From contig JAIXMO010000029.1 in NCBI GenBank assembly GCA_025677825.1, positions 338,424 to 402,423 on the forward strand: a DNA stretch of 64,000 nt. The letters are read 5' to 3'. This document shows positions 45,955 to 57,027 of this stretch, piece by piece. How positions within the stretch are numbered: the stretch's first letter is position 1; each line of letters begins with the position of its first letter. The notes under the pieces are model-generated. The model was not told where the DNA came from, did no database searches, and saw nothing but the letters and a program-made list of their open reading frames with translations. The translations under genes and the position numbers were made by a program. This stretch comes from Helicostylum pulchrum. Its lineage: Eukaryota > Mucoromycota > Mucoromycetes > Mucorales > Mucoraceae.

Positions 45955-45998
45955 AACTCTTTTTCTCTTTCTCTTTCTCTTTCTCTCTCTTTTTTTTT
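45955..45998 (+). promoter_or_regulatory. CT-rich core promoter tract
   Basis: A (CTCTTT)n pyrimidine tract followed by T9 and CAACAAG, ending 30 bp before the ATG at 46031. Such CT blocks commonly mark transcription starts in fungi that lack a TATA box. Confidence 0.5.
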
Positions 45999-46030
45999 TC
46001 AACAAGAAAAAAGAACATTAGTTTGATTTC

Positions 46031-46645
46031 ATGGAGAAAAGAGAAGCATATAATACTCCGTCTACAACCTTGAAAAAAGGACGTCCAAAGTCTTTTCTTT
46101 CCTGGATATTCCGCAACAACTCAGTCCCTGTCAGTGACGAAACTGACGAAGAAGAAGAAAGCTATAATCAGGTTAGAGACCGCCATATGATGAACACATC
46201 GTTTTCAAGCCCCACAACCTATACACACAGCAGTATTGAAGCAACTTCTAACCGTAATGATATTGAAATACCCAACCGTCGACAGAGTCATTTATACACA
46301 CCGTTTCACGGTAATATCCCAGATGATTATAAAAGAAGGTCATGTTATTTAGCACCTTTGGATGCAAATATATCCAGCTCGTCATTAACGAGATCGGCAA
46401 CTTGGCAACCATCCTCCACTACTACTACAACAACAAATGAGCATGTATTGCTGGACGCCGATATTATACCAGATAGAAGAACAAGTAGGAATTATGCAGC
46501 GAACCCGGAAATTCAAGCCAGGTTGGATGCAATGCTGAATAGCGATAGAACCACGTACTTGTCAACGGTTTTACAGAGAGGAGGAGGGTCGGGTAACAGT
46601 AATGTACAGCGAAGGTCAACTACTCCTTCAAATACAATGTCTTAG
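46031..46645 (+). CDS. Orphan Ser/Thr-rich protein
   Basis: 204 aa, no intron, good ATG after a CT-rich leader. Composition is disordered: basic start (LKKGRPKSFLSWIFRNN), acidic patch (DETDEEEES), many Ser/Thr/Asn, a Thr run (STTTTTTNEH), and motifs NRRQSHLYTP and KRRSCYLAPL that look like kinase or 14-3-3 type sites (RRxS). The most ordered part is near the C-terminus (NPEIQARLDAMLNSDRTTYL). I do not recognise a domain; a cytoplasmic regulatory protein is conceivable. Similar small Ser/Arg proteins, such as the neighbour at 41637, do not align with it. Confidence 0.7.
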   Translation: MEKREAYNTPSTTLKKGRPKSFLSWIFRNNSVPVSDETDEEEESYNQVRDRHMMNTSFSSPTTYTHSSIEATSNRNDIEIPNRRQSHLYTPFHGNIPDDYKRRSCYLAPLDANISSSSLTRSATWQPSSTTTTTTNEHVLLDADIIPDRRTSRNYAANPEIQARLDAMLNSDRTTYLSTVLQRGGGSGNSNVQRRSTTPSNTMS

Positions 46646-47110
46646 AAAAAAAGTCATTGTTCTCTTTGTGTACAACTTACTCTTTGTTTTTTTTTTGTGT
46701 ACCTTCTTTTTTTAATTTCTTTTTTCTAGGCTTATATCAAGTCCGCAGCTTTTCCCCACCACCACTTTCCTTTACCCTATGTATTATTTACTATAATAAA
46801 GTATATCCTTATGCCAACAAAAAGGTTCATTAAACGATGTAAGAACCTACATCGCATCACCTCCAAGTGCTGTAGAAAGTACTATCCTTACAAAATGTAT
46901 GACTTTAATTAATATTAAATCTTTTTTAAGAAATAGTTTAATGACTTGTAATTTACTTGGGAAAAAATCTTATTGGCTCTTTTTTTGACAAACAAATACT
47001 TGTTGACTGAAACGTTTTATTAGGTCTTTTATTTTTAATCTCGCAAACTTTTGTCAACTGGGCGGTGTTTTTCTTTACTTTTTCAGAATATTTAAATTGA
47101 GGGTGGTAAT

Positions 47111-47145
<35 letters not shown>

Positions 47146-47470
47146 TATTACATATTATACATCTACATACACCAATCTGATACAATGGCTTCGAATATAC
47201 CTCAAAATGTGTAGAAAATGTACTCAGTGATATACAAGGTAGACGAGCGTAAAGCAAGTAACTGGTTTTGTGACATTAGTATGCAACAGCAATTAGTAAT
47301 TCTTGGTTGTGTAATTTACACACTTTTTTTGCGGGGGGGGGGGAGAGAGCTAGTAGTTTCGTCATTATTATGACAGCATGACAATAACAGGGGGATAAAT
47401 ATTTGAATCGTCAAACGTTTAACAATTGACAAAACAAACAATAAACAGTATATAGCGATTATTTATTAGC
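46646..47470. other. Intergenic, no gene seen
   Basis: Contains an A29 run at about 47113-47141 and a G10 run at 47334-47343. It is otherwise AT-rich spacer between the convergent orphan and THI20 genes. Confidence 0.5.
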
Positions 47471-49364
47471 TCAATTACGTTGAATACCCATTTCCCAAAA
47501 CATGATTTCTAAACGAACACCTTGTTCAAAGGTCTTGCAAATGTCTTTGAAACGAGCCTCGGAAGAAGAAACATGAATTTCTGCTAATGCTTCCAATTCA
47601 GCTATAAAAGAGAGAGTTTAGATTACAGTTATTAAAAAATTTCATTATTGTTTTTACCAATTCCAGAAGTTACAGCTGCTTGGAAATCATCTGCTGCGTA
47701 TTGACAGATCCAATCCCAATACACATTACCCTCTAATAAACAAGTTAGCTCATCATCATAATAATAATAAAAAAAAGTGTGTGTTGTTTCTTGTTACCTC
47801 TTTTGGTAGCAGGGTCATTGAATAACTTGAGACCGATTTCACCATACCCAAGTAAACAAGGAGCCATGGCAGCTCTTAAATCAAGCAAATCTCCTGAAGT
47901 TCCCTTATCCAAAACATAGCGAGTATAAGCAGAGTTAAATACACTTTCAGGTGCATTAATGACTTCCTCTTTTGTAATGCCAAATCTAGCACAGTATTCA
48001 ATATGAAGTTTAGATTCTTCGGCAATGTGACCAACAATAGCTGCACTAGCTCCAATTTCTTCCATTGTAGTGCCTAGTTTTTCTTTTTTAATTAAATGAA
48101 GGTTTCTCTCTAAATATATAATAGTTTACCTTTGTAAGCAGCAAGTGCAGCAGCACGTGCGTAGTGTTGCAAGTAAAGGTAATCTTGCTTCAAGTAATAG
48201 ACAAAACATTCAACTGGAAGTGTACCGTCAGCAATGCCGCGGACAAAAGGGTGATCGATAAAAGCAGACCAAACTCCTTCGGGAAGGCTGTCTATCACAG
48301 CAGTAACAAAAGGTTTACTACACAAAAAAGATCTGATGAACATTTTTTTTTTTTTTTTTGCGCGCACATGTGTAATATAATTTACCCTTCGTATGGAGAC
48401 CATTTTAAAGGATGAAAATGGTTAATAGGTCCACTACCACCACCAATGTTACCCAATGTTTGAGAAATAGCAATGTTTACATAACGAATTGCTTTTTCAC
48501 AAGCAGTTTTTACTATATATAAAAGAGTTAGTAAAAAAAAATAGGTGTACATTGGTGGGTAAATATTTACACTCAACGCCCTTGGCAAGGTAACCAGCTA
48601 AAGCAGCAGAAAGAGTACAACCAGTACCGTGCGTATTTCTAGTCTCTACAAAATCATTTTGGATCTCGTGATAAGTGCTATTCAAAGCATCATAAACCAC
48701 ATCTACAACTAATTTCTTATTTTTGATGGTCATGGGTAAGTGACCACCTTTTAAAAGAACAACTTTGGGACCTAGCGCGGCTAATTTTTTAGCAGCGTCG
48801 TGCATATCTTGTAAAGATTGGATGGAACCGGCGTCCAGGTTCAACAAGATCTCGGCTTCGGGGACGTTGGGAGTTAAGATATAAGTGACGGGTAATAAGT
48901 CGCAGACCAAGGCGTGGATAGCGTCGGCAGCTAAGAGACGAGAGCCCGATGTGGATATCATGACGGGGTCGACAACAACTTGACGGGCCTGGAGTGGAAA
49001 GTCTCTTAGACAAGTAGCGACTTGGGTTATAATAGAGGCAGAAGATAACATGCCAATCTTGATGGCGTCGGAACCAATGTCGCTTAAGACTGCAGTGATT
49101 TGCTTTTTAATAAAGTCGGCGGGAATGTCATGAATGCCGTCGACGCAAAGAGTGTTTTGAGAAGTAACAGAAGTGATAACTGAAGTGGCATATACGTGAA
49201 GTGAAGTAAGCGTTTTAATATCGGCTTGAATACCTGCACCTCTAAACAGAAAACTATAAGTAACCACAGGGCAAAAAAAAAAAAATTAAATTAAATTAGA
49301 AATTTTACCCTCCACTATCACTACCAGCAATAGTCATAACAATAGGAATCTTTTTATCAGACAT
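47471..49364 (-). CDS. THI20: HMP(-P) kinase / TenA-like thiaminase fusion (Thi20 type)
   Basis: 507 aa in seven exons: 49364-49309, 49241-48571, 48512-48386, 48317-48130, 48073-47798, 47732-47658, 47601-47471. N-terminal half is ThiD, which phosphorylates hydroxymethylpyrimidine twice for thiamine synthesis: MTIAGSDSGGGAGIQADIKT, VDPVMISTSGSRLL, NVPEAEILL, LLKGGH and the anion hole NTHGTGCTLSAALAGYL with the catalytic Cys. The C-terminal half is TenA/THI-4: WSAFIDHPFVRGIADGTLP, YYLKQDYLYLQHYARAAALA, LRAAMAPCLLGYGEIG, VYWDWICQYAADDFQAAV and the closing VRLEIMFWEM with its Glu. This matches yeast Thi20/21/22 in order. I looked for a TPP riboswitch in the leader and first introns and saw none. 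Confidence 0.95.
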
Positions 49365-49450
49365 TTTTAATAAGTGTATAATTATACAAAAAAAAGGAAA
49401 GGAAGAAGAGAATAAATGATATGAAAAAAATATAATATAATATAAATAAT

Positions 49451-50100
49451 TTATTTGCCGCCCATCATAGCTTTGAACTCTTCAAAACTAATTTGACCAT
49501 CTCCGTTGATATCTGCTTCTCGGATCATTGCATCTAATTCTTGTTCAGTTAAAGTTTCGTTTAAAGAAGACATGACTTTATGTAATTCGTTGCGGTCAAT
49601 CACACCGTTACCATCAGCATCAAACACTCTACATAAAAAAGGGTTTGTTACTATATTACACTTTTTTTTTTTTTTTTTTTTTTTTTTAAGAAATACAGGT
49701 ATAACTCTTTTCTTACTTGAAAGCCTCTTGTAAATCATCAGTATCATCACTTTCCGATTTTAATGTTTTGACAAGACTTAGGAATTCCTCGAAATCGATA
49801 TGACCATTATTATCTGCATCAACATCATTTACCTATTTGCACAATAATCAATACGTGGTTTTTCTTTTCTTTTCTTATATACCGTTACCATGTCTTGAAG
49901 TTCAGCGTCACTTGGGTTCATACCAAAAGAACGAAGCACGACACCCAACTCGGATGCACTAATACTGCCATCTCCATTCTTGTCGAAAAGTTTAAATGCT
50001 TCACGGTATTCCGTTATTTGTTCTTGTGTAAGTTGGTCACTCTAAAACTCTTTGCTTTAATACAAGCACACTTTTTTTTATATATAGAAAAACTTACCAT
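49451..50100 (-). CDS. CMD1: Calmodulin
   Basis: 149 aa, exactly the family length, in four exons: 50100-50098 (the ATG alone), 50041-49889, 49832-49717, 49628-49451. Calcium sensor that regulates kinases, calcineurin and the cytoskeleton. Four EF-hand loops are intact: [48 protein letters not shown], each with Asp at position 1, Gly at 6 and Glu at 12. It differs from canonical calmodulin at many exposed sites (for example [31 protein letters not shown]), so it may be a second, divergent calmodulin or a calmodulin-like protein. The separate ATG exon is a known habit of calmodulin genes. It ends 87 bp before the THI20 start. Confidence 0.9.
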
Positions 50101-51119
50101 GACAAATAAAAATAAAGAAAAAGAAAAAAGAGAAGAAAAAGAAAAAGAAAAGAAAAAAAAAAGAGAAGTAACATTTTTATTCTCGAGAAAAAAAAAAAAA
50201 AGAAGCTAGACCTTATATTCGAGTTACTGCAATATATGTTTACTTTTTTTATTTTTTAACGCTAAAAATTTTACGCCCTACAAAGGAAAAAGATCTTTTG
50301 GAAAGACCGTATGGAATCATAAAAATTACTGTTAGTCCTTTCGATCCTGATGGTAAATTATTTTCTTATCGTTGTACTTGTGTAGCCTCAAATGATATCA
50401 TGTTTTTTACTTGTCTCTCATTGTACGATTAGAAGCTGTTCCAGACACTTGTCTACGAGAAAGATAAAGTCTCGTCAAGCAGTACAACTTGAAGTGTCAG
50501 TTTCTTCCGGAATCGAGTGGATGTTAGAGCATACGTAAAGCTTAGTTTTGCCTCTGATGACATGTTTCCTATCTTCATACGCGAGAAGAAAGCAGTAGTA
50601 TTTACAGATAGGATTTAGTTTTTAATGAAAACTTTTTTCGCCATCCCCGCCTCTATTTGTGTCCTGTCTTAATACGAAGCTCATGACCACCCCCCACCCC
50701 CAATATCACAGTTGGGCGGAGCACATTTGAGCAAGAAGGTGCTCTTATACATAGTCGTTGCTTTAGGAAGGAATATTTTCCGCTTATACAAGCATAATGA
50801 AAATAATATAGAAGCTCGCTTAAAAAAAAGATTGCACAAACATAGAACTTGCTGGTATGAAGATATGGATCAATAAAATTGGGGTCTATTTGTTCATGTG
50901 ATCTATTTATACAAGTTCATTCAGGTAACATATTTGTGTCACAAAGCCTACCCCCAAAAAATAAAAAATATAGTATAAACAATACAACAAAAGGAACTGC
51001 ATAAAAAATGTCGTGTTTACAAAATTAATAAGTAATCAAGAATGTCAAAGAAAAATTATATATATAAAGCCCCCATTCTTTATTTATTGTCTTTCAGTGT
51101 ACAAGAACTTTGACTAAAA
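50101..51119. promoter_or_regulatory. Divergent intergenic region between calmodulin and DUF3455 genes
   Basis: About 1 kb with A/G-rich runs upstream of calmodulin. A TATA box (TATATATAAAG, 51057-51067) lies about 55 bp before the ATG at 51120, with a T-rich leader between. No gene in between. Confidence 0.55.
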
Positions 51120-52051
51120 ATGAAGTTATTATCTACTATTGCTATTCTATCAATTCCTTTTACTTTAGCAGACTTGTTACCAGGTCTCACCGATAGAGCA
51201 CCCGACAGCTCGTTTGTCAAGGAAAGAATTGCACCTCCTGACAATACCACTTTATACGAAGTTTATTTCGCAAGAGGAAACAGAATCTATCAGTGTAACC
51301 CTGAAAAGGAAGGTTTCCAGCACTGGTATAACGTTCAAACACATGCTTTCTTGTATGGTACTGAAGGTCAAACTGCTCCTTTTGATCGTGAAGGAAATGA
51401 AGTAGGACAATTAAGTGCTGCTCCATTGAACCCAAATCAACAAATGTAAGAAGAAAAAAAAAAGGTTTCACACAGATACATTTTTTTCTAATATATTTTT
51501 TTAAAAAAAAAAGGTCTAACCCTATGGACACAATGCCAGTTATTTATAATTATCGTGACGGATCTTGGGCAGGTACTTCTAGACCGTTAGCTACGACGAC
51601 AAAAGAAGAAGGACGTGATGAAAGAGGGGACGGCGTTCATTTGGACGACCATATTGTACCTGTGACAAAGGCTTCCACAGACGGTTACTTGTCTCACGCA
51701 AAATATATTATTCGTCTGAATTCTTTGGAGGGGGTTGTGCCTGCAGCAGAGACGTGTACTACAAAGGGGCTTTTGATCAATAAACCCTTCACAGCTTACT
51801 TTATGTTCTATACAGATGTAGAAGGTATGCAACAGGTTTTGGCAGAGAATATCGAGTGGAAGGAAATGGTAGAGAATTATACGCCGGAAAAATTAGCTCT
51901 TGTTAACACTGAGCGTAATAAGGAAGCTGAAGTTGCTGCTGCTGCTGCTGAGAAAAAGAAGGCTGAAGTTGTTGCTGAAGCTGATGCTGTTGTTACTGAA
52001 GCTGATGCTGTTATTGAAGCTGTTGAAAAAAATATCCCTGTTAGAGATTAA
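51120..52051 (+). CDS. Secreted DUF3455-like protein
   Basis: 287 aa in two exons (51120-51445, 51514-52051). The N-terminus MKLLSTIAILSIPFTLADLL is a clear secretory signal peptide, probably cut after LADL or nearby. The body fits the DUF3455 pattern: VYFARGNRIYQC, WYNVQTHAFLYGTEG, then YNYRDGSWAGTSRPL, and HAKYIIRLNSLEGVVPAAETC with the paired cysteines. The function of this fungal secreted family is unknown. The C-terminus is a helical low-complexity repeat of Ala, Glu and Lys (EVAAAAAEKKKAEVVAEADA). The strong TATA box and signal peptide suggest high expression at the cell surface or in the medium. Its stop lies 65 bp from the stop of the convergent MLH1 gene. Confidence 0.8.
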
Positions 52052-52115
52052 ATATACTCGATATCTCTCTTCTTTTATAATTATTATTATTTATTTTTAA
52101 ATAAAACTATTTTAT

Positions 52116-55100
52116 TTATGCTAGTATTTCATCAGGAAAGTCCAATTCAGTAATGTATCCTTTCTCACTCAAATATCTGGGTGCTTTAAAGTTACCGTCA
52201 CGTGCTGATTGTAAAAAGGAAGTGCATTGGTTCTTTGAGCAACAACAATAAAATGACGAAATCTCACGAGCTATTGCATCAAGGCAGTCAATCTCATTAC
52301 CCCATTCGATCTATATAATGTATGCAAATTAAATTTTAAAAAAAAATTCTTTGTCGCGTAATAAAGATGTATACCTGAGTAGCTATATTATGAAGAAATA
52401 TAGGTAATTTATCAAATGAAGGTGTATGATTTACCAAGAGCATAGGTAAGCATACTAACTGTACTGTATTGTTATCAGAGCATAAAGCGATCTCAATATT
52501 GTAATAGGATTGAAGCAAGTCTTTGTAGCAGAGAAGGGAGTCGATCATGTTATCCAGTTCTCGGTGTGTCGCGTTTGGAATGAAAAGTGAAATACATGGT
52601 TTAATTGGAATTGGTGAAGAAAGGAAAAGTTTTCCAAATTTACCCAAGTTATATAACACAAGTTGGTAAAAGTATTCTTCGCTGAAAGGGAAGGAGATTT
52701 TGGTAAAAAATTGTGTAATGGTATATTCTGTTTCTTTAATCTTACCTGATAGTGTTGTAATTTACTAAATAAAAGCGAGCTTTATAGGAAAGAAGAACAA
52801 GTACATCGTCAATAATACCAACACACTGGTTTCTAGTAAATATCTTGCTGAGACCTATTTAATTAAAAAAGTAAATGCATGGTCTATTTTTAAATTAGCG
52901 TGTATACGTACTTTTATCTTCTGCCAGTTCAATATCAGATTTTATAGTAACAATACTATCCAATTCTTGCAAGTTTTCTTGTTCCAAGTTGGGTTTTTCA
53001 GTTACGGGTGGTGTTGTCTCTTTTGTAGCAAAAGTTGTTTCAGCTGCTTTAGTTGGTACAGGAGATGCTTTAGTTGCAATTGGCGCCACTGGATTTGACT
53101 TTCTCAAGTTTACATCGACTAGTCTTTTGGCAACTTCCTTTTGCAAAGGTTTAGACAGATATGAAACACTTATTTCTGGCGTACGATTAGTGTCAACAGG
53201 TTGAAGGGGAGTGGAGGAAATTCTTTGGTAAGGTGTTGCAAATTTACGAACGCCACTTGCCATTGTAGAAGAAGTAGGTGGTGTTCTCTGACGCGGTCCA
53301 GAGTTCTCGTCCATTCCAGTATTCTGGAAATTTATTGGCAATGCTCTTGGATCAGATAAACCACTACCATTACGATGATTATTTGCAGCGGGTGTTTCCT
53401 TTTCAGCTCTCACGTTTTTAAAATAATGGTTTATTTTTCCCTTCTTTTTTTTTTTTTTCAGTTAGTGAAATTATTATTTTTTTTAGCTTATAAAAAGTAC
53501 CTTGGGTTCTTTTAAGGAAGGTGGGGGAGTACCGAGAACACTACTACTTGAATCAGTTTCAGTACTAGGAGTTTGATTTACTGGAGCAGGTTTAAAGTAA
53601 TGATTTAATGTAGTCTTCTATAGAATACGGAAAAAAGTTTTTATTATTGAACTGTAAAGGGTTATCTCAAAAAGGAAAATCTACCTCGGGAAGTGGAACA
53701 GGTGCCGCCTTTTTCTTTCGAGTAGGGCTAGAGATGTTAGCCGAAAGAGCAGTAGTAATTTTATCTGTAATTTCGTCTTCGTTTAATAAACGAACCTGTG
53801 TGTTTATTATACTTGGGAGTTAAATATATATCTTATTATGACTACTGTTAAAATCTTGCCTCGTTTTTTGTTGGGTGGATGTTTACATCGACATGACTAG
53901 GCTCTACCTTCAAGGAAACATAGATAAATGGAGGGTTAATCCCGTTTGTAATACCAGTATAAACTAGTTTCATTTCCTTTTTGATTTTGTTATTGTCTAT
54001 CAAACGATCTAGGTAACATATTTACTTAGTCTGTAGTCACATAAGAGAAGAAAAAAAAGATACTACCATTAACAAACAAGATAAATATACAAGCCTTTTT
54101 ATTATGTCGGCCGTAATTAGGATCACTTGGATCGCTTGACATTATTTTAAACTGGCATCTGCTATCAGCATACTCTATAGTCTTCAAACAAGATGAAACA
54201 CTTGCACCGTACACCTGTTGAATTCGATCCAGTGTAGATAAAGTTGCTTGAGTAGACATTTCTGTACTGTTGTCCTTTTTTTTTTTTCATGCAAACTTTA
54301 ATAAAGTGTTGTCATACATGTACATACATATAAACATACCTTTTTTAAGGTGAATCGTACAGTTGGGTTATGAATTGCATATTTTTTGATAACGTCTAGT
54401 ATATGACGACGTTCTTCTGTAGGTGATCTCAGGGCCTTTTTTCTAATTGGCGTATTTTCAAACAAATTTTGTACCTGGAAATTAAAATATATTAGTAGCT
54501 TTAGTAAAAAAAAATAAAAAATACTCGTAACTGTGATTATCGTGCCACAATTGCTTGCACATAATTTTGGTTTTGTCAACATTTTTCCGTTTTGATAAGC
54601 TACCCTAAATGATTTATTTATTTTCAGTTACTAAAAAATGTCTACATGTAAAAAGGCATAACATTTACTGATAACCGTATGGATTGTCTCTTGGTTTTGA
54701 TACAATTATAACGTTTGAAATTTGAGATATGCTAGATAATGCTTCACCTCTAAATCCAAAGGTTTCTAGTTTTAAAAGGTCTTTAAACTCTTTTAATTTG
54801 CTTGTTGCATAACGCTCACAAACGAGAGGCATATCATCCATCTACAAACTTTGATTAACAGAAGGAAAAAAGTGTATTCGTTTTGATGTACCTTTATACC
54901 CCTTCCATTGTCAATTATCTTTATAGAACCAAGACTAGAGTTTATTAACTCGATTTGAATATAAGTGGAGCCAGCATCAAGGCTGTTCTCTGTCATTTCT
55001 TTGACAGCGTTATACGGATGATGTATGATCTATATATATATTAGACTTTTTTTTTTCTGTAACCATTTATGTACGCAAATAAAAAGATACTTACTTCTCC

Positions 55101-55148
55101 TGCAGCTATCCTATTGACAACTGATGTGCTTAACCTTTCTATCTTCAT
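52116..55148 (-). CDS. MLH1: DNA mismatch repair protein MLH1
   Basis: 766 aa (human 756) in 13 exons: 55148-55095, 55029-54892, 54841-54669, 54604-54532, 54474-54340, about 54274-54067, 54008-53860, 53795-53685, 53617-53501, 53443-52912, 52854-52746, 52681-52375, 52310-52116. ATPase that pairs with Pms1 to act on mismatches marked by MutS. GHKL motifs: ENSLDAGS (Glu32, Asn33), DNGRGI (58-63), TFGFRGEALSS (92-102), NCGTIITVQNLF; then HVDVNVHPTKNEV. The linker carries two similar motifs, TLNHYFKP and KINHYFKN. The C-terminal dimerisation domain shows EEYFYQLVLYNLGKFG and LPMLLVNHTPSFDKLPIFLH. One intron uses a GC donor (after GAG, 53860), and the usual C-terminal FERC is absent. Boundaries could shift by a base near 54274. 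Confidence 0.95.
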
Positions 55149-55309
55149 TAAAAAGGGAGGGGAAGAGAACAGTGACCACCTTTTTTGAAGCGAAAACGAA
55201 AAGGAAGCGATCGCGAAAAGCGGGGTTCTACAAAAAAAAATATATATACTTTTTTACGCGTAGCGAGTAAATTTTTTTTTTTCTTCAACTCTTTGCCTTT
55301 AAACATAAA
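55149..55309. promoter_or_regulatory. Shared MLH1 / MT-A70 promoter with cell-cycle boxes
   Basis: 161 bp between two outward-facing ATGs. It contains ACGCGT at 55256-55261, the MluI cell-cycle box bound by MBF, and CGCGAAAA at 55212-55219, which resembles an SCB element and, on the other strand, an E2F site core (TTTTCGCG). A TATATATA stretch lies between them (about 55240-55248). No other promoter in the window has such a pair at this spacing that I noticed. S-phase control of both genes is inferred from these sites. Confidence 0.65.
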
Positions 55310-57027
55310 ATGAGTGATCGACCTAAAAGAAAGAGAAGACAAGCAACCCCAAAAACCAGAGTCAGGTAAAACCCTGAGTTTTTTTTTTTTTTACCAAAGC
55401 TTGTTTTTTAATAGGTGTAATAAATAGTAATGCACATTATGTTGGCTATGTTGAGGATGGTGAATCAGTAGAAGCAATCATGAAGAAATTCGAAGAATTA
55501 GAACGCATACAAGAAGAATTTTCTACACTTAATGTCCAACCTAATGAGGAGCCCAGTAGTAGTAGTAGTGGATCCAATATACCTGTAGAAGAAGAAGAGA
55601 CTAAAGACGAAGAGATTAAAAACGAAGACGAAGAAATGTCAGAAGTTGCTACCACACCTGACAGCATAAAGGCACAATTCACCCAAGAACAACTCGAAGA
55701 AGTATTTAAGCGTACATCGGCATTTACAGTTAGAAGTGCTACCATTGATACAAGTGCAATTGCTGATATGGATGCATTGGATCTTTGGCAAGTTGAGTAT
55801 AAGGATGGCAGTACTTCCGAGTTTTATGAAGAAGAGTAAGTTGGGCCTCTTTTTTTTAAAAAAAAAAGAAGACAAAAAAAGCTTAATTTCGTTTTATATA
55901 GTGAATACCATTATGTGGATGAAAACTTTTGGGATGAAGAGTTTGGAGAAAAGGTGGTTATTAAAAAGGGTAGAGTTAGAGTACAAAGGGAACCAAGGAT
56001 ATCAACCGGAAGACGTGGAGTTGACCGAGAAAGCATTATTGCCAAATATAAAATTATGCAAGTGCAAGTACAAGATAGAAATGGTAATTATTTTACTATC
56101 AAGAAGCGCGTCAGTAATATGGACCCAAGTTTACCAACCTATGTTAAAATTCCTGCAAGACCAATTTCTCGCTCTTGGGCTCATAAAATCATGCCCAAAC
56201 CAACAATTCCTGAAATATTAGTACCACCAGGATCAAAATACCATGAGGTATCAAGTGTACTAGAGCAAGATTTAACACAATACGGTACTAATTTCAGTGC
56301 GGTGTATATGGATCCACCATTACTTTTACCTGGTGAAGAGCCTTGTAAAGGAAAGATCACTATTGATGAATTTGTGAGTTTAATACATATATGACACACA
56401 CACACGCACACAAAATTTAATTTCGCTCATCCCATTCCTTAGGCTATTTTAAATGTATCCAAGATTGTCAATGCCGGGTTTCTGTTTATTTGGTTAGAAA
56501 AGGAATGGCTACAACGAATTGTTAGTATTGTATCCAAATGGGGGTTCAAATATGTCGAAAATTTCTGTTGGATTAAAAAGAATATCAACAATCAAATTAA
56601 TAGAGGCCAATACAGATACTTTAATAAGAGTAAATTAAGTTTATTGATATTTAGAAAAGAAGGTGAGATTGAACTTCGTCATCAACGTAACCCTGATTGT
56701 GTATTTGACTTTATAAGACCAATGTTACCAGGTAAATTTTCAAAAAAAAAGTTTATTTGTAGCACCAGAACAAAAAAAAAATAACACTCTTATTTTATAC
56801 AGATGAAGTTACAGAAAAGAAACCTCCCTTTATGTATGGTGTAGTTGAAACTTTACTTCCAAAAGCCAACTACAATTCAGAAACAAATCCTGACGGTGAA
56901 AAAATGCTTGAATTGTAAGCTATTTTATCTTTTGTACGTGTGTGTATGTTATTAATTTTGTACTTTTTGTAGATGGGCTAAAAAGGGTACTAGAAGAATG
57001 GGTTGGACTACCATTGCTGAAATATAA
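55310..57027 (+). CDS. MT-A70-family protein, MTA9/METTL-like (DPPL variant)
   Basis: 463 aa in six exons: 55310-55365, 55428-55835, 55902-56373, 56443-56731, 56803-56914, 56973-57027. The C-terminal 190 residues are an MT-A70 domain: FSAVYMDPPLL (DPPL at 292-295 where active enzymes have DPPW), ILNVSKIVNAGFLFIWLEKE, WGFKYVENFCWIKKNINNQI, SKLSLLIFRKEGEIELRHQR, NPDCVFDFIRP and the closing WAKKGTRRMGWTTI. The N-terminal half is charged, with a basic start (RPKRKRRQ). Known: early-diverging fungi and ciliates use MT-A70 proteins (active MTA1 plus inactive partner MTA9) for symmetric DNA 6mA at AT sites. The loss of Trp in DPPW suggests the partner-type role here, which is inference. A METTL14/Kar4-type RNA m6A subunit is the alternative. 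Confidence 0.85.

Larger units (their letters stand above)
42060..46030. other. Gene-poor stretch, about 4 kb
   Basis: I see no gene. Open frames are short, lack ATGs or are made from A/T runs. Noted elements: A22 at 42678-42700, T25 near 43536-43560, a direct repeat of GGTCATTGTGCACA at about 43752 and 43782, and a CTCTTT array at 45957-45990 just before the next gene. AT content looks higher than in the coding parts. Confidence 0.55.

Noticed and set aside
47113..47141. A29 run as evidence of a retroposed mRNA
   Set aside because: No gene-like sequence precedes it on either strand; long A/T runs are common throughout this window.
49200..49450. Possible TPP riboswitch in the THI20 leader or first intron
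   Set aside because: I looked for the conserved CTGAGA and the second conserved helix sequence and did not find them in a plausible arrangement.
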